Part shown: positions 8,596-17,526 of the stretch, one piece after another
How the letters are laid out: every line of letters begins with the position of its first letter
How positions within the stretch are numbered: the first letter of the stretch is position 1
DNA from: Butyrivibrio sp. AE3004
GTDB taxonomy: Bacteria; Bacillota; Clostridia; Lachnospirales; Lachnospiraceae
Reading direction: 5' to 3'
NCBI RefSeq assembly: GCF_000703165.1
Contig: NZ_JNLQ01000002.1
Coordinates: 1,426,001-1,490,000 of the forward strand
Length of the DNA: 64,000 nt
The notes under the pieces: model-generated
The model's database searches: none
Told to the model about the DNA's origin: nothing
The model's input: the letters and a program-made list of their open reading frames with translations, nothing else
Position numbers and translations under genes: made by a program

Positions 8596-10101
8596 ATGAT
8601 TTTAGTCAGGATAAATAAAGATAGATACAAATATGACATACATTCTCTTGTAAAAGCTTTTTACCCAAAAGAAGATGTAAGCGTTGTAACAGACGAAGAG
8701 TATGAAAATAAAGAGATAGATGAAAAGTTAATTTCATTTAGAATCGAAATAGATTTTTCAGAGGATGCCGGTAAGATTACCATGAAGATAATCAGAAAGG
8801 ATGGAACAATCTGTGAAGCATCTGTTGTTTGCGATAATGAAACCGGTGGTTCCGACAGCTCTACAAACGGAACGAAATCTTCGCTTTCTACTCCTAAAAA
8901 TGCATTAAAGCAAATGATGTACAGGGAACTTACGAAGGAAATAGGACATGAACTTCCCTGGGGATCGCTCACCGGTATCAGACCTACAAGAATTCCAATG
9001 CAAATGCTCGAAGCAGGTAAAGATGTATCTGATATAAAAAAATATATGAAAGAGACCTTCTTTGTATCAGATGAAAAAACAAATCTTGCATATAACATTG
9101 CCATAAGAGAAAAAGCAATACTTGATGACATAAATTATAAAGATGGATACAGTATTTATCTTGGAATACCTTTCTGCCCTACAACATGTCTTTATTGTTC
9201 CTTTACATCTTTTCCGATAGTAACGTGGGCTAAAAAAGTTGATTCCTATTTAAGCTGCCTTGAAAAAGAAATAGATTATGTTTCTGAAGCTTTTAAAGGT
9301 AAAACAGTTAATTCTGTATATGTAGGCGGAGGCACACCTACAACATTAAGTCCGGATCAGATGAGAAGATTGATTACATATTTGAGAGATAGAGTGGATT
9401 TATCTTCTTGCAGAGAGTTTACTGTAGAATCGGGAAGACCTGATTCGATAACAAGGGATAAGCTTCGTGCTATGAAGGAATGCGGAGTAGACAGGATATC
9501 TGTGAACCCTCAGACTATGAGTGATGAGACACTTAAAAGAATCGGAAGACAACATACTGTTTCACAGTTTATAGAAGCTTATAATACCGCAAGAGAAGAA
9601 GGCTTTGATAATATAAATATGGACATAATTCTTGGCCTTCCGGGTGAAACGGAAAAAGATGTCGAACACACAATGAGTGAAATAGAAAAGCTTCATCCGG
9701 ATGATCTGACTGTTCATAGTCTTTCTGTTAAAAGAGGCTCACGACTTGCTGAGCATATTAGAAATAATGGTTTTTTTGTTGCCGGGGATACCGGATCGAT
9801 GATGAAGATTGCAGGTGAAGGTGCTGAAAGAATGGGGCTTTCTCCCTATTATCTTTACAGACAAAAAAATATATCCGGTAATCTTGAGAATACTGGATAT
9901 GCCTGTGAAGGCAAAGCAGGTATTTATAACATACTTATGATGGAAGAAGTTCAATCCATTGTTGCGATTGGAGCAGGAACGGTTACAAAGAGAGTTTACG
10001 GTGACGGAAGAATTGAAAGATGCGATAATGTTAAGGATGTAACCTTATATATGAACAGTATTGATGAGATGATAGAAAGGAAAAAGAAATTGTTCGCATA
10101 A
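8596..10101 (+). CDS. hemZ: HemZ-type coproporphyrinogen dehydrogenase-like radical SAM protein
   Basis: The 501-residue protein has an N-terminal extension (about 1-185) typical of clostridial HemZ, then a radical SAM domain starting YLGIPFCPTTCLYC, with the [4Fe-4S] ligands Cys194, Cys198 and Cys201, a glycine-rich VYVGGGTPTTL and GVDRISVNPQT. HemN/HemZ relatives act on coproporphyrinogen or insert/handle heme, but many anaerobes with this gene lack a complete heme pathway, so the substrate is uncertain. AAAGGAAT precedes the ATG. It is probably co-transcribed with the MBL gene upstream and the MATE gene 29 bases downstream. Confidence 0.9.
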   Translation: MILVRINKDRYKYDIHSLVKAFYPKEDVSVVTDEEYENKEIDEKLISFRIEIDFSEDAGKITMKIIRKDGTICEASVVCDNETGGSDSSTNGTKSSLSTPKNALKQMMYRELTKEIGHELPWGSLTGIRPTRIPMQMLEAGKDVSDIKKYMKETFFVSDEKTNLAYNIAIREKAILDDINYKDGYSIYLGIPFCPTTCLYCSFTSFPIVTWAKKVDSYLSCLEKEIDYVSEAFKGKTVNSVYVGGGTPTTLSPDQMRRLITYLRDRVDLSSCREFTVESGRPDSITRDKLRAMKECGVDRISVNPQTMSDETLKRIGRQHTVSQFIEAYNTAREEGFDNINMDIILGLPGETEKDVEHTMSEIEKLHPDDLTVHSLSVKRGSRLAEHIRNNGFFVAGDTGSMMKIAGEGAERMGLSPYYLYRQKNISGNLENTGYACEGKAGIYNILMMEEVQSIVAIGAGTVTKRVYGDGRIERCDNVKDVTLYMNSIDEMIERKKKLFA

Positions 10102-10130
10102 AGATTGTTGCTGCGGACAAAGTTATAAGT

Positions 10131-11486
10131 ATGCAAACAAATAGTAAAAGATACGACATGATGACCAAAACACCCATTCCACAGCTCATATTAAAGCTCG
10201 CGGTACCTACTATTATCAGTATGCTTGTTACAGGTATCTATAACACGGCGGATACTTTTTTTGTCGGGAAAATATCAACAGAAGCTACTGCAGCCGTAGG
10301 TCTTGTATTTACCGTTATGGCTCTTATTCAGGCTACAGGATTCTTTTGCGGACATGGATCGGGAAATTATCTTTCAAGAATGCTTGGAGCCGGGAAATAT
10401 AAAGAAGCAAATGAGATGGCTTCCACAGGCTTTGCATTGGCTATAATACTCGGTGTTTTGATAGCACTCATCGGCAATATTTTTGTGGATGATATTGCCA
10501 TGATGATAGGTTCAACAACGACAACGCTTGAAGATACAAGAAAATATATGAGGATAATACTCATAGGCGCACCTTTTATGACAGGGCAGTTTGTAATAAA
10601 TAATCAGCTCAGATTTCAGGGGAGTGCAGTATATGCCATGATAGGTCTTATGTGTGGAGCGGTAATGAATATGGGGCTTGATCCTCTTTTGATCTTTGTG
10701 TTCCACCTGGGAGTTTCGGGTGCTGCTATTGCAACCATAATGGGACAGTTAACAAGTTTTATTGTTCTTTTGATAGGAAGCAGAAAAGGCGAAAACATTA
10801 AATTGAGCTTCAAAGATATTCGTCTTGATTCATATTATCTTAAGGAAATCAGCAATGGTGGTGCTCCATCACTTTTCAGACAGGGGCTTGCGGCAATTGC
10901 ATCACTTCTTATGAACAAAGCGGCAGGAACCTATGGGGGAGATGCCGCAATAGCCGGAATGTCTGTTAATACCAGAGTGATGATGATGATGTCATCGGCT
11001 CTTATCGGATTTGGGCAGGGATATCAGCCTGTATGTTCATTTAATTATGGAGCTAATCTTAAAAATCGTGTAAAAGAAGGGTATTTCTTTTGTGTAAAAT
11101 ACGCAACCGTATTTTTATGTTTGGTTGGTGGCATATGCTTTATTTTTGCCCCTTCAATCATTTCTTTTTTCAGAGACGATCCGGATGTTATTGCAGTAGG
11201 AACAGTAGCTCTGAAATGGACTTCGGCAACAATCCCTTTAAGCGGATGTATTGTTATGACCAACATGATGCTACAGTCCATTGGAAAAGGGTTTAAAGCC
11301 TCAATTATGGCATCCTGTCGAAACGGAATTTTCTTTATTCCCCTGATTATAATTCTTCCCGGGATTTTTGGTCTTTTTGGGGTTGAGATTACGCAGGCTG
11401 TTGCGGATATGTTTTCACTACTTGTTTCAATACCTCTTGCATATTCGGAATTAAAAAACTTTAAAGACAACAGTTTGGTAATCTAA
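10131..11486 (+). CDS. MATE family efflux transporter
   Basis: The 451-residue integral membrane protein has about 12 hydrophobic helices arranged as two similar halves. The start KTPIPQLILKLAVPTIISML and the NTADTFFVGKIS segment are typical of the clostridial MATE family, which exports cationic drugs or metabolites in exchange for Na+ or H+. No clear Shine-Dalgarno is visible before 10131; translation may depend on the preceding hemZ gene. A second start a few codons in (at the MM pair) is possible but would cut the conserved N-terminus. Substrate is unknown. Confidence 0.93.
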   Translation: MQTNSKRYDMMTKTPIPQLILKLAVPTIISMLVTGIYNTADTFFVGKISTEATAAVGLVFTVMALIQATGFFCGHGSGNYLSRMLGAGKYKEANEMASTGFALAIILGVLIALIGNIFVDDIAMMIGSTTTTLEDTRKYMRIILIGAPFMTGQFVINNQLRFQGSAVYAMIGLMCGAVMNMGLDPLLIFVFHLGVSGAAIATIMGQLTSFIVLLIGSRKGENIKLSFKDIRLDSYYLKEISNGGAPSLFRQGLAAIASLLMNKAAGTYGGDAAIAGMSVNTRVMMMMSSALIGFGQGYQPVCSFNYGANLKNRVKEGYFFCVKYATVFLCLVGGICFIFAPSIISFFRDDPDVIAVGTVALKWTSATIPLSGCIVMTNMMLQSIGKGFKASIMASCRNGIFFIPLIIILPGIFGLFGVEITQAVADMFSLLVSIPLAYSELKNFKDNSLVI

Positions 11487-11598
11487 AATTTGTATAAATA
11501 ATTAACAATTAAAAGAATATTTTTTAATTAGTATGATAATATAATGTATAAGCTTATCTTCTTAAAGTAATTCATTTATGAAACAGGAGGAGGGAATT

Positions 11599-12237
11599 AT
11601 GCAAGGTTATACTAAGATTGAGTACTCAAGGAACAATGATGTAATTCTTCGTAACACAAAGGGACATTTTATAACTCCTAATTCTCATGTTAATTATTTC
11701 ATCGATTTTTGTGATGCTAAAGCAAGAATGAAGGAAGCCAGAGCAGCAGGTGAATCTCTTGCAGAGTTTTATATTGCTTCAGAAGCTATTGATACAATAC
11801 TTTGTCTTAACGGTATGGAGGTTGTCGGATCTTATTTTGCCGATAAACTTACACAGGCCGGAGTGCTTTCCACAAATGCGCATAAAACAATGTATATTAC
11901 AGGCCCTGAATATAATGTAAACGGTCAGATTATGTTCAGAGATAATAATAAACATATGATTACAGGGAAAAAAGTGCTGATTCTTTCGGATTCTGTAACT
12001 ACAGGTGGTTCACTTAAAAGAGCAGTTGACTCTGTAAAATTTTATAAGGGAGAAGTAGTTGGAATTGCTGCTATATTCAGCGTAGCTACACAGATTGAGG
12101 AATATCCCATAAGATCACTTTTCTCAACAAGAGATCTGCCGGATTATGCAAGCTATCCTCATGATAATTGCCCTCTTTGTAAGGAAGGAATACAGGTTGA
12201 TGCAATTTGCAACGGCTTTGGATATTCTACTTTGTAA
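11599..12237 (+). CDS. Orotate phosphoribosyltransferase-like protein
   Basis: The 212-residue type I PRTase is of a kind common in Lachnospiraceae and usually annotated as orotate PRTase. It has the PRPP loop in VLILSDSVTTGGSL, in which the first of the usual two acidic residues is Ser. It also has a C-terminal CPLC pair (DNCPLCKEGI) followed by another Cys, absent from classical PyrE and suggestive of metal binding. The ATG at 11599 follows AGGAGGAGGG; an upstream ATG at 11578 lies before that site. It is followed by a terminator hairpin located inside the convergent gene. Whether orotate is the real substrate is uncertain. Confidence 0.8.
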   Translation: MQGYTKIEYSRNNDVILRNTKGHFITPNSHVNYFIDFCDAKARMKEARAAGESLAEFYIASEAIDTILCLNGMEVVGSYFADKLTQAGVLSTNAHKTMYITGPEYNVNGQIMFRDNNKHMITGKKVLILSDSVTTGGSLKRAVDSVKFYKGEVVGIAAIFSVATQIEEYPIRSLFSTRDLPDYASYPHDNCPLCKEGIQVDAICNGFGYSTL

Positions 12238-12248
12238 TGCAGTAGCAA

Positions 12249-12836
12249 TTAACGATTGAAGGCGATAAGAACTCCTTCAATACCCATATCACATAGAAGA
12301 ACATTTTTTTCAGGTATGTCGATTTCCTCGACATACCTGTTTTTATATTTATCAAGGGAAAGGGAAGCTTTAACTTTGAAGTCAGGGCAGGAGTCGGCAT
12401 AGCCCGGTTGAATTTTATCAGCTTTTGGAATGTATTCCTTTACATAATGATAATAAATATCATCCGGTGTTGCACATAACCAGAGACAGTAGTTGCAATC
12501 AATTGTCAGCTTGTTCACAACTCTGCGAAGCTGCTCACTTTTTAAGTGATCGATTATAGGGAAGCCGGTTGTTTTTATTTCATAGACCAGATTTGTTAAT
12601 AGTCTGTAATCGCTGATTGAAAGAAAATCTGAATAATGGTTAATTAAAAAATCACAGACCTCATATTTACCACAATACATTATTTCAGTTGTTACAACAT
12701 CAATAGGGTTATGTTTATCTGTGTTAAGCGTACTTATCTCAGGGAAGAGGGTATCATCACGATAGCCTTTCTTCACATTTAAAATAGTCTTTGCTTTTTC
12801 AGTTAAATATTCAAATTTATAATCGATATTTTTCAT
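12249..12836 (-). CDS. Hypothetical protein (only minus-strand gene)
   Basis: The 195-residue product is of unknown family. It has normal amino-acid composition, several Cys and Trp residues (CNYCLWLCATPDD) and no signal peptide or membrane helix, so it should be cytoplasmic. It is convergent with the PRTase (11 bases between stops) and divergent from the ArsR gene. No clear ribosome binding site lies before the ATG at 12836. A perfect terminator hairpin for the opposite strand occupies codons near its 3' end. It could be a lineage-specific gene; the coding call rests on length, composition and lack of a competing frame. Confidence 0.6.
   Translation of the reverse strand: MKNIDYKFEYLTEKAKTILNVKKGYRDDTLFPEISTLNTDKHNPIDVVTTEIMYCGKYEVCDFLINHYSDFLSISDYRLLTNLVYEIKTTGFPIIDHLKSEQLRRVVNKLTIDCNYCLWLCATPDDIYYHYVKEYIPKADKIQPGYADSCPDFKVKASLSLDKYKNRYVEEIDIPEKNVLLCDMGIEGVLIAFNR
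12311..12349 (+). terminator. Rho-independent terminator for the PRTase gene, inside convergent CDS
   Basis: A perfect 12-bp stem, CAGGTATGTCGA / TCGACATACCTG around a 5-base loop, is followed on the + strand by TTTTTATATTT. On the minus strand the hairpin is followed by A residues, so it works only for + strand transcripts. It begins 73 bases past the PRTase stop and lies within the minus-strand gene. Confidence 0.8.
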
Positions 12837-12880
12837 GTATTTATTTTAAAACATTTTATCAATTAAGGTTATAAAAAATA

Positions 12881-12909
12881 TTGACAATTAGAAAACATGG
12901 GATTATATT
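12881..12909 (+). promoter_or_regulatory. Sigma-A promoter of the metal-resistance operon
   Basis: A perfect -35 box TTGACA (12881-12886) is separated by 17 bases from TATATT (12904-12909). Transcription should start near 12916, exactly where the ArsR-type operator begins, so repressor binding would block initiation. Confidence 0.8.
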
Positions 12910-12916
12910 TAAATCA

Positions 12917-12940
12917 ACATATGAACAATTGCTCATATGT
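12917..12940. promoter_or_regulatory. ArsR/SmtB-type operator palindrome
   Basis: The arms ACATATGA and TCATATGT are exact reverse complements separated by 8 bases. The core reads TGAACA-AT-TGcTCA, matching the 12-2-12 type operator (TGAACA...TGTTCA) of SmtB/CzrA/CadC repressors. It sits at the predicted transcription start of the operon encoding such a repressor, implying autoregulation. Confidence 0.8.
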
Positions 12941-13037
12941 AAAAAGATAAAAGTGCATTTTGTTGTCTGACTTATTTAACGGGACATAACAATAATGGAC
13001 TAAGTAATATAAACAGGTAATTAATGAGGTGAAAAAT

Positions 13038-13355
13038 ATGTCGAACCTATCCTGCAAAATGGATGAACTTCCGGATGAAGAAGAAATGTATGATCTCGCA
13101 GAGCTTTTTAAGGTATTTGGCGATTCGACAAGAATAAGAATTCTTTTTGCTTTATTTGTTTCTGAATTCTGCGTAAATGATCTTGCGGATAATCTGGGAA
13201 TGACACAATCCGCTGTATCACATCAGCTAAAGATTCTTAAGATGAACAGCCTGGTAAAAAGCAGACGTGAAGGCAAACAAATGTATTATTACCTCGCTGA
13301 CGACCACGTGAGAACAATAATATCCATGGGACGTGAGCATATAGAGGAAAAATAA
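13038..13355 (+). CDS. ArsR/SmtB family metal-sensing repressor
   Basis: The 105-residue winged-helix repressor has FGDSTRIRILFAL and the recognition helix QSAVSHQLKILK. In the last helix Asp88, His90, His101 and Glu104 reproduce the spacing (2, 11, 3) of the alpha-5 Zn/Co site of CzrA/SmtB, with Glu for the last His. The alpha-3 motif is EFCVND with a single Cys, so a CadC-type Cys site is not expected. Prediction: it releases DNA when Zn, Co or Cd rises and derepresses the HMA and ATPase genes. The ATG at 13038 follows GAGGTGA; the GTG at 13029 lies inside that site. Confidence 0.93.
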   Translation: MSNLSCKMDELPDEEEMYDLAELFKVFGDSTRIRILFALFVSEFCVNDLADNLGMTQSAVSHQLKILKMNSLVKSRREGKQMYYYLADDHVRTIISMGREHIEEK

Positions 13356-13391
13356 TAAACAAAATCAAATGAAAGAAAAGAGGACAAGACT

Positions 13392-13607
13392 ATGAAGAAG
13401 AGTTACAAATGTGAAGTTGATTGTGCAAATTGTGCTGCAAAGATGGAAGAAGCCATTAATAAGATTGATGGTGTAAAGAGCGCAAGAGTTAATTTTATGA
13501 CACAGAAGCTTACTCTTGAAGCTGACGATGACATATATGATGAAATTCTTGATGCAGCTGTTAAGGCATGCAAAAAGGTTGAGCCTGATTGCGAAATTGA
13601 GATCTGA
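13392..13607 (+). CDS. Heavy-metal-associated (HMA) domain protein, metallochaperone-like
   Basis: The 71-residue single ferredoxin-like HMA domain has its metal motif DCANCAAKME (Cys11, Cys14); Asp10 before the CxxC is a feature of Zn/Cd-type HMA domains. It is encoded between the repressor and the P-type ATPase, whose own N-terminus lacks an HMA domain. It therefore probably works in trans as the detached metal-binding domain or chaperone of that pump. Cys7 close to the motif may contribute a further ligand. It lies 36 bases after the repressor gene and 54 before the pump. Confidence 0.92.
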   Translation: MKKSYKCEVDCANCAAKMEEAINKIDGVKSARVNFMTQKLTLEADDDIYDEILDAAVKACKKVEPDCEIEI

Positions 13608-13661
13608 GCATATAAAAAGTAAATGAAATACATCATAGTTAGAGCAAATGAGGAATAGATT

Positions 13662-15575
13662 ATGACTAGGAAAATGAAGAAAACAAGAAACAGAATAATA
13701 GGAGTGCTTGCAGCTTTTATCGTACTTCTGATTGTTGACCATATAGGTCTTTTTGAAGGACTTTCATGGCCTGTAATCTTTGTGATTTATCTTATCCCTT
13801 ATATTGTGATCGGGTATGATGTTTTGAGAAAAGCATTTATTAACATATCTCATGGACAGGTATTTGATGAAAATTTCCTTATGATGATAGCAACCTTTGG
13901 AGCTTTTGCCATTGGAGAGTATTCAGAAGCACTGGCAGTAATGCTTTTCTATCAGATAGGAGAACTGTTCCAAAGCTATGCGGTTGGAAAATCAAGAGCA
14001 TCCATTACGGAACTTATGAGTATTGCACCTGAATATGCTAATGTGATCCAGGAAAACGGAGAGGCTGTTGAAACTGATCCTGAAGAAGTTACGATAGGCA
14101 CGATGCTTCTTATAAAACCCGGCGAAAAGATTCCGATCGACGGCATTGTTGTTGAGGGTGATTCCTTTATAGATACTTCTGCAATTACAGGTGAGTCTGT
14201 ACCCAGAAGGGTAACTGAAGGCGGCGAGGTGATAAGCGGATGTGTAAATAAGGATAGCGTTTTAAAAATAAGAACAACTAAGAATTATGAAGATTCAACG
14301 GTTTCAAAAATTCTTGAACTCGTAGAGAATGCCAGTAACAAAAAATCCCGTATGGAGAACTTTATTACCAGGTTTGCAAGATACTACACACCTGTAGTTA
14401 CAATCGGTGCAGTACTTCTTGCGGTAATACCACCTATTATGGGACTTATGCCATTTGCTGATTCCGTAAAAAGAGCGTGCATTTTTCTTATAGTATCTTG
14501 TCCTTGTGCACTTGTTATATCTGTTCCACTCGGATTCTTTGGCGGGATCGGTGCCAGCTCAAAACTGGGTATACTTGTTAAGGGAAGTAACTATTTAGAG
14601 GCTATAGCTGAAGCAAGTACACTCGTACTTGATAAGACAGGGACAATTACAAAGGGTGAGTTTAAAGTAACTGAAATAATACAGGCGAATGCAGAGATAT
14701 CTAAGGAAGAGATAATTTGTATTGCTGCCGGTGCAGAGAAGTTTTCAAATCATCCTATTGCAAGATCTGTTATTGAATACCATGAGGAACTTCATAAAAA
14801 TAATGATGCTTTAGCAGATGATAACAATGAGCTTACGGAGATTAAGGAAGTACCCGGACATGGCATTACAGCTAAGCTTTCAGGTGAAGATATTTATGTT
14901 GGAAATGTAAAACTTTTAAAAGCCAATAATATTGCGTTTAAAGAATCCGATAAGCCCGGCACCATTATTTATGTAGCAAAAGGAAAAGTTTTTATTGGAA
15001 CAATCATAATATCTGATACAATAAAAGAAGGTGCTGCAAAGTCTATTTCAAATGTTAAAAAGGCCGGTGTAAGTAAAGTGGTTATGCTTACCGGTGACAA
15101 TGATGATGCTGCCAGGGTCGTAGCAGATAAAGTTGGAATAGACGAGGTGTATTCGCAGTTACTGCCTGCAGATAAAGTTGAAAGAGTAGAAAAACTTCTT
15201 GCAGATAATAACAGCGGTAAGGTTGCCTTTGTGGGTGACGGAATAAATGATGCTCCGGTACTTATGAGAGCCGATGTCGGAATTGCGATGGGAAGTATGG
15301 GATCTGATGCAGCTATCGAAGCAGCAGATATTGTACTTATGGACGATGACATAGGCAAAATTTCCGCAGTTATTAAAATAGCACGTAAAACGCTTGCAAT
15401 AGTCAAGGAGAATATAGTATTTGCTCTTTCGGTAAAAATACTGATACTGTTTCTTGGTGCTGTCGGAATTGCGACCATGTGGATGGCTGTATTTGGTGAC
15501 GTAGGTGTAGCCGTACTTGCAATCCTCAATTCCATGAGAGCCATGAAATGGTCGAAAGAGGATATGAATGGCTAA
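13662..15575 (+). CDS. Heavy-metal-translocating P1B-type ATPase (Zn/Cd/Pb type)
   Basis: The 637-residue export ATPase has eight predicted membrane helices, the actuator ITGES motif, the membrane metal motif Cys280-Pro-Cys282, the phosphorylation site DKTGT (Asp324), the HP dipeptide (SNHPIA) and the hinge GDGINDAP. There is no N-terminal HMA domain; the protein starts directly with the first helix. Context with a CzrA-like repressor and an Asp-CxxC HMA protein supports Zn/Cd/Pb rather than Cu export. GAGGAAT precedes the ATG. Its 3' end overlaps the next gene by 8 bases, in a different frame. Confidence 0.93.
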   Translation: MTRKMKKTRNRIIGVLAAFIVLLIVDHIGLFEGLSWPVIFVIYLIPYIVIGYDVLRKAFINISHGQVFDENFLMMIATFGAFAIGEYSEALAVMLFYQIGELFQSYAVGKSRASITELMSIAPEYANVIQENGEAVETDPEEVTIGTMLLIKPGEKIPIDGIVVEGDSFIDTSAITGESVPRRVTEGGEVISGCVNKDSVLKIRTTKNYEDSTVSKILELVENASNKKSRMENFITRFARYYTPVVTIGAVLLAVIPPIMGLMPFADSVKRACIFLIVSCPCALVISVPLGFFGGIGASSKLGILVKGSNYLEAIAEASTLVLDKTGTITKGEFKVTEIIQANAEISKEEIICIAAGAEKFSNHPIARSVIEYHEELHKNNDALADDNNELTEIKEVPGHGITAKLSGEDIYVGNVKLLKANNIAFKESDKPGTIIYVAKGKVFIGTIIISDTIKEGAAKSISNVKKAGVSKVVMLTGDNDDAARVVADKVGIDEVYSQLLPADKVERVEKLLADNNSGKVAFVGDGINDAPVLMRADVGIAMGSMGSDAAIEAADIVLMDDDIGKISAVIKIARKTLAIVKENIVFALSVKILILFLGAVGIATMWMAVFGDVGVAVLAILNSMRAMKWSKEDMNG

Positions 15576-17526
15576 GTCAGAACTTGAAGTAATACAGCTT
15601 TTAATGAAGCTTATTGGACACAAGACAGGCGATATCAGTAAAGTGACATATACTGCTCAAAAACCGGCTTTTCCCGTAAACTGTGAAGGCGAAACAAAGC
15701 TTCCAAGGTGCACACCTGAAGAACAGGGTGTTAGCAGTGACTTTATTGAAAAACTATTCAGAAGTTTATATGAAAACAATAGCTGCCATATGCATAAAGC
15801 TATGGCAGTCAGAAATGGATATGTGATTGGGGAATGTGCTTTTAAACCATTTAATATGGATTACTGGCACGTTTCCCATTCAATGTGTAAAAGCGTAACA
15901 GGTATGGCTATCGGCCTGCTTGTCTACGAAGGAAAAATTAAATTAGAAGACAAAATTGAAGATATTTTCAAAGGAATTAAGGGACCTTTTCAAAGCTTGT
16001 TTTCAAGCGGAATAACTGTCAGGCATCTTCTTACAATGACAAGTGGTGCCGCATTTAATGAAGCCGGTGCCATTTCATCAAATGATTGGAGAAAACAGTT
16101 CCTGGAGTCACAGACTAATTTTACCCCCGGATCATCCTTTGAGTATAATTCAATGAATTCATACATGCTCTCTGCGATTGTGACGGAAGTTACGGGCGAG
16201 AGCATGTTTGATTATTTAAAACCAAGACTGTTTGATCCGCTTGGAATTAAACGGATATTTTGGGAAACCTGCCCTCAAAATATCAACAAGGGCGGTTGGG
16301 GGATGTATATAAGAATTGAAGATATGGCTAAGCTGGGACAGTTGTATCTAAATGGTGGGAAATATGACGGCAAGGAGATATTACCGGAGGAATGGGTGAA
16401 AGCTGCTACTTCCATGCACATCCCTACAGGTGAGATAACTGCGCCGGGATATGGTTTTCAGCTTTGGAATAGCAGCTCAAGACTGGGCGCTTATACCTTC
16501 AACGGTATGCTTGGACAAAATGTATATGTTTTTCCGGATATCAATATGATGATAGTAACCAACGCAGGTAATGAAGATCTCTTCCAAAAGGGCAACATGT
16601 CAAGAATCGTTCATGATCAGATGGCAAAAATTGAAGTGGAGAATGGCCCTGTTGAGGTGACGGAGCAAGTAAAAAAAGCCCAGGGTAGTCTTCGTAAATT
16701 TATCAAAAGCGTACAGGAAGAACCGGACTTTAGTATGGCTATTCCGAGTGGTGGCTGGAACAATAAAAAGAAGAGAAGTCTTTGCGGAATGAGTTCTAAA
16801 TTCAGGTATCTTCTTATGAAAACACTTGATGGAAAAAGTTATGATATGGATGATAAGGGTGTTGGTTTTATGCCGCTTCTTATGCAGATAATGCATAATA
16901 ATTATACATCCGGTATTTCCTCGGTTGGTTTTAAACTTGACAGTTTAAGCGGTGCTTTTTTCCTTTTGATACGTGAAGGTGATACCCTCCATAAGATAAA
17001 ATGCGGATTTGACGGAAAATCTGCCGTTACCGATATAGACGAGCATGGTGAAATATATACCGTTACAACTGTATCCGAATTTTCAACTGATGAATACAAC
17101 AGACCTGTTTTAAGAAATGAATTTTACTTTATGGAGGATTCAACAACCAGGGTAATGAATATCTATCTTGGTAAAAGAGAACCGCTTCAGCATGACAGTT
17201 CTATTTCTTTTAAAATTGGTAATGCTCCCGAAAATATAGGTATAAGATTTGATGAAGTACCGGGAAGCCGAATGCTTATAGACATACTAAACCAGTTTGG
17301 CAATCTTGAAGAAGGAAAAGGTATAAACGGTTTTGTAATTAATAGATTAACGGATTTTGGAGCGCTTGACGCAATTATCCTTGCTATTCAAAATACGGTA
17401 AGGCCTAAACTGCACGGTCATATACATGACAAAGAGGCGGATGTAGAGTATTATATTAATAATTCGGTTCCGTTAACGGATTCTGATACTTCAGATGAAG
17501 ATGATGTAATAATGGAGGATGACTAA
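15568..17526 (+). CDS. Serine hydrolase, beta-lactamase/class C-like, with extra C-terminal region
   Basis: The 652-residue protein has an N-terminal beta-lactamase-fold half (about 45-370), with the SxxK nucleophile motif Ser105-Met-Cys-Lys108 and YNSMN (Tyr193) as the second motif. No signal peptide is seen, so it should be cytoplasmic. The C-terminal half (about 380-640) is beta-rich and unassigned, ending in an acidic tail. Members hydrolyse esters or peptides; activity on beta-lactams need not follow. GAGGAT precedes the ATG, which overlaps the end of the ATPase gene. The nucleoside phosphorylase starts directly after its stop, so these genes are probably co-transcribed. Confidence 0.88.
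   Translation: MAKSELEVIQLLMKLIGHKTGDISKVTYTAQKPAFPVNCEGETKLPRCTPEEQGVSSDFIEKLFRSLYENNSCHMHKAMAVRNGYVIGECAFKPFNMDYWHVSHSMCKSVTGMAIGLLVYEGKIKLEDKIEDIFKGIKGPFQSLFSSGITVRHLLTMTSGAAFNEAGAISSNDWRKQFLESQTNFTPGSSFEYNSMNSYMLSAIVTEVTGESMFDYLKPRLFDPLGIKRIFWETCPQNINKGGWGMYIRIEDMAKLGQLYLNGGKYDGKEILPEEWVKAATSMHIPTGEITAPGYGFQLWNSSSRLGAYTFNGMLGQNVYVFPDINMMIVTNAGNEDLFQKGNMSRIVHDQMAKIEVENGPVEVTEQVKKAQGSLRKFIKSVQEEPDFSMAIPSGGWNNKKKRSLCGMSSKFRYLLMKTLDGKSYDMDDKGVGFMPLLMQIMHNNYTSGISSVGFKLDSLSGAFFLLIREGDTLHKIKCGFDGKSAVTDIDEHGEIYTVTTVSEFSTDEYNRPVLRNEFYFMEDSTTRVMNIYLGKREPLQHDSSISFKIGNAPENIGIRFDEVPGSRMLIDILNQFGNLEEGKGINGFVINRLTDFGALDAIILAIQNTVRPKLHGHIHDKEADVEYYINNSVPLTDSDTSDEDDVIMEDD

Noticed and set aside
14969..15544. 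191-codon antisense frame inside the P-type ATPase
   Set aside because: Low-complexity Ile/Ser/Thr/Ala product mirroring the ATPase codons.
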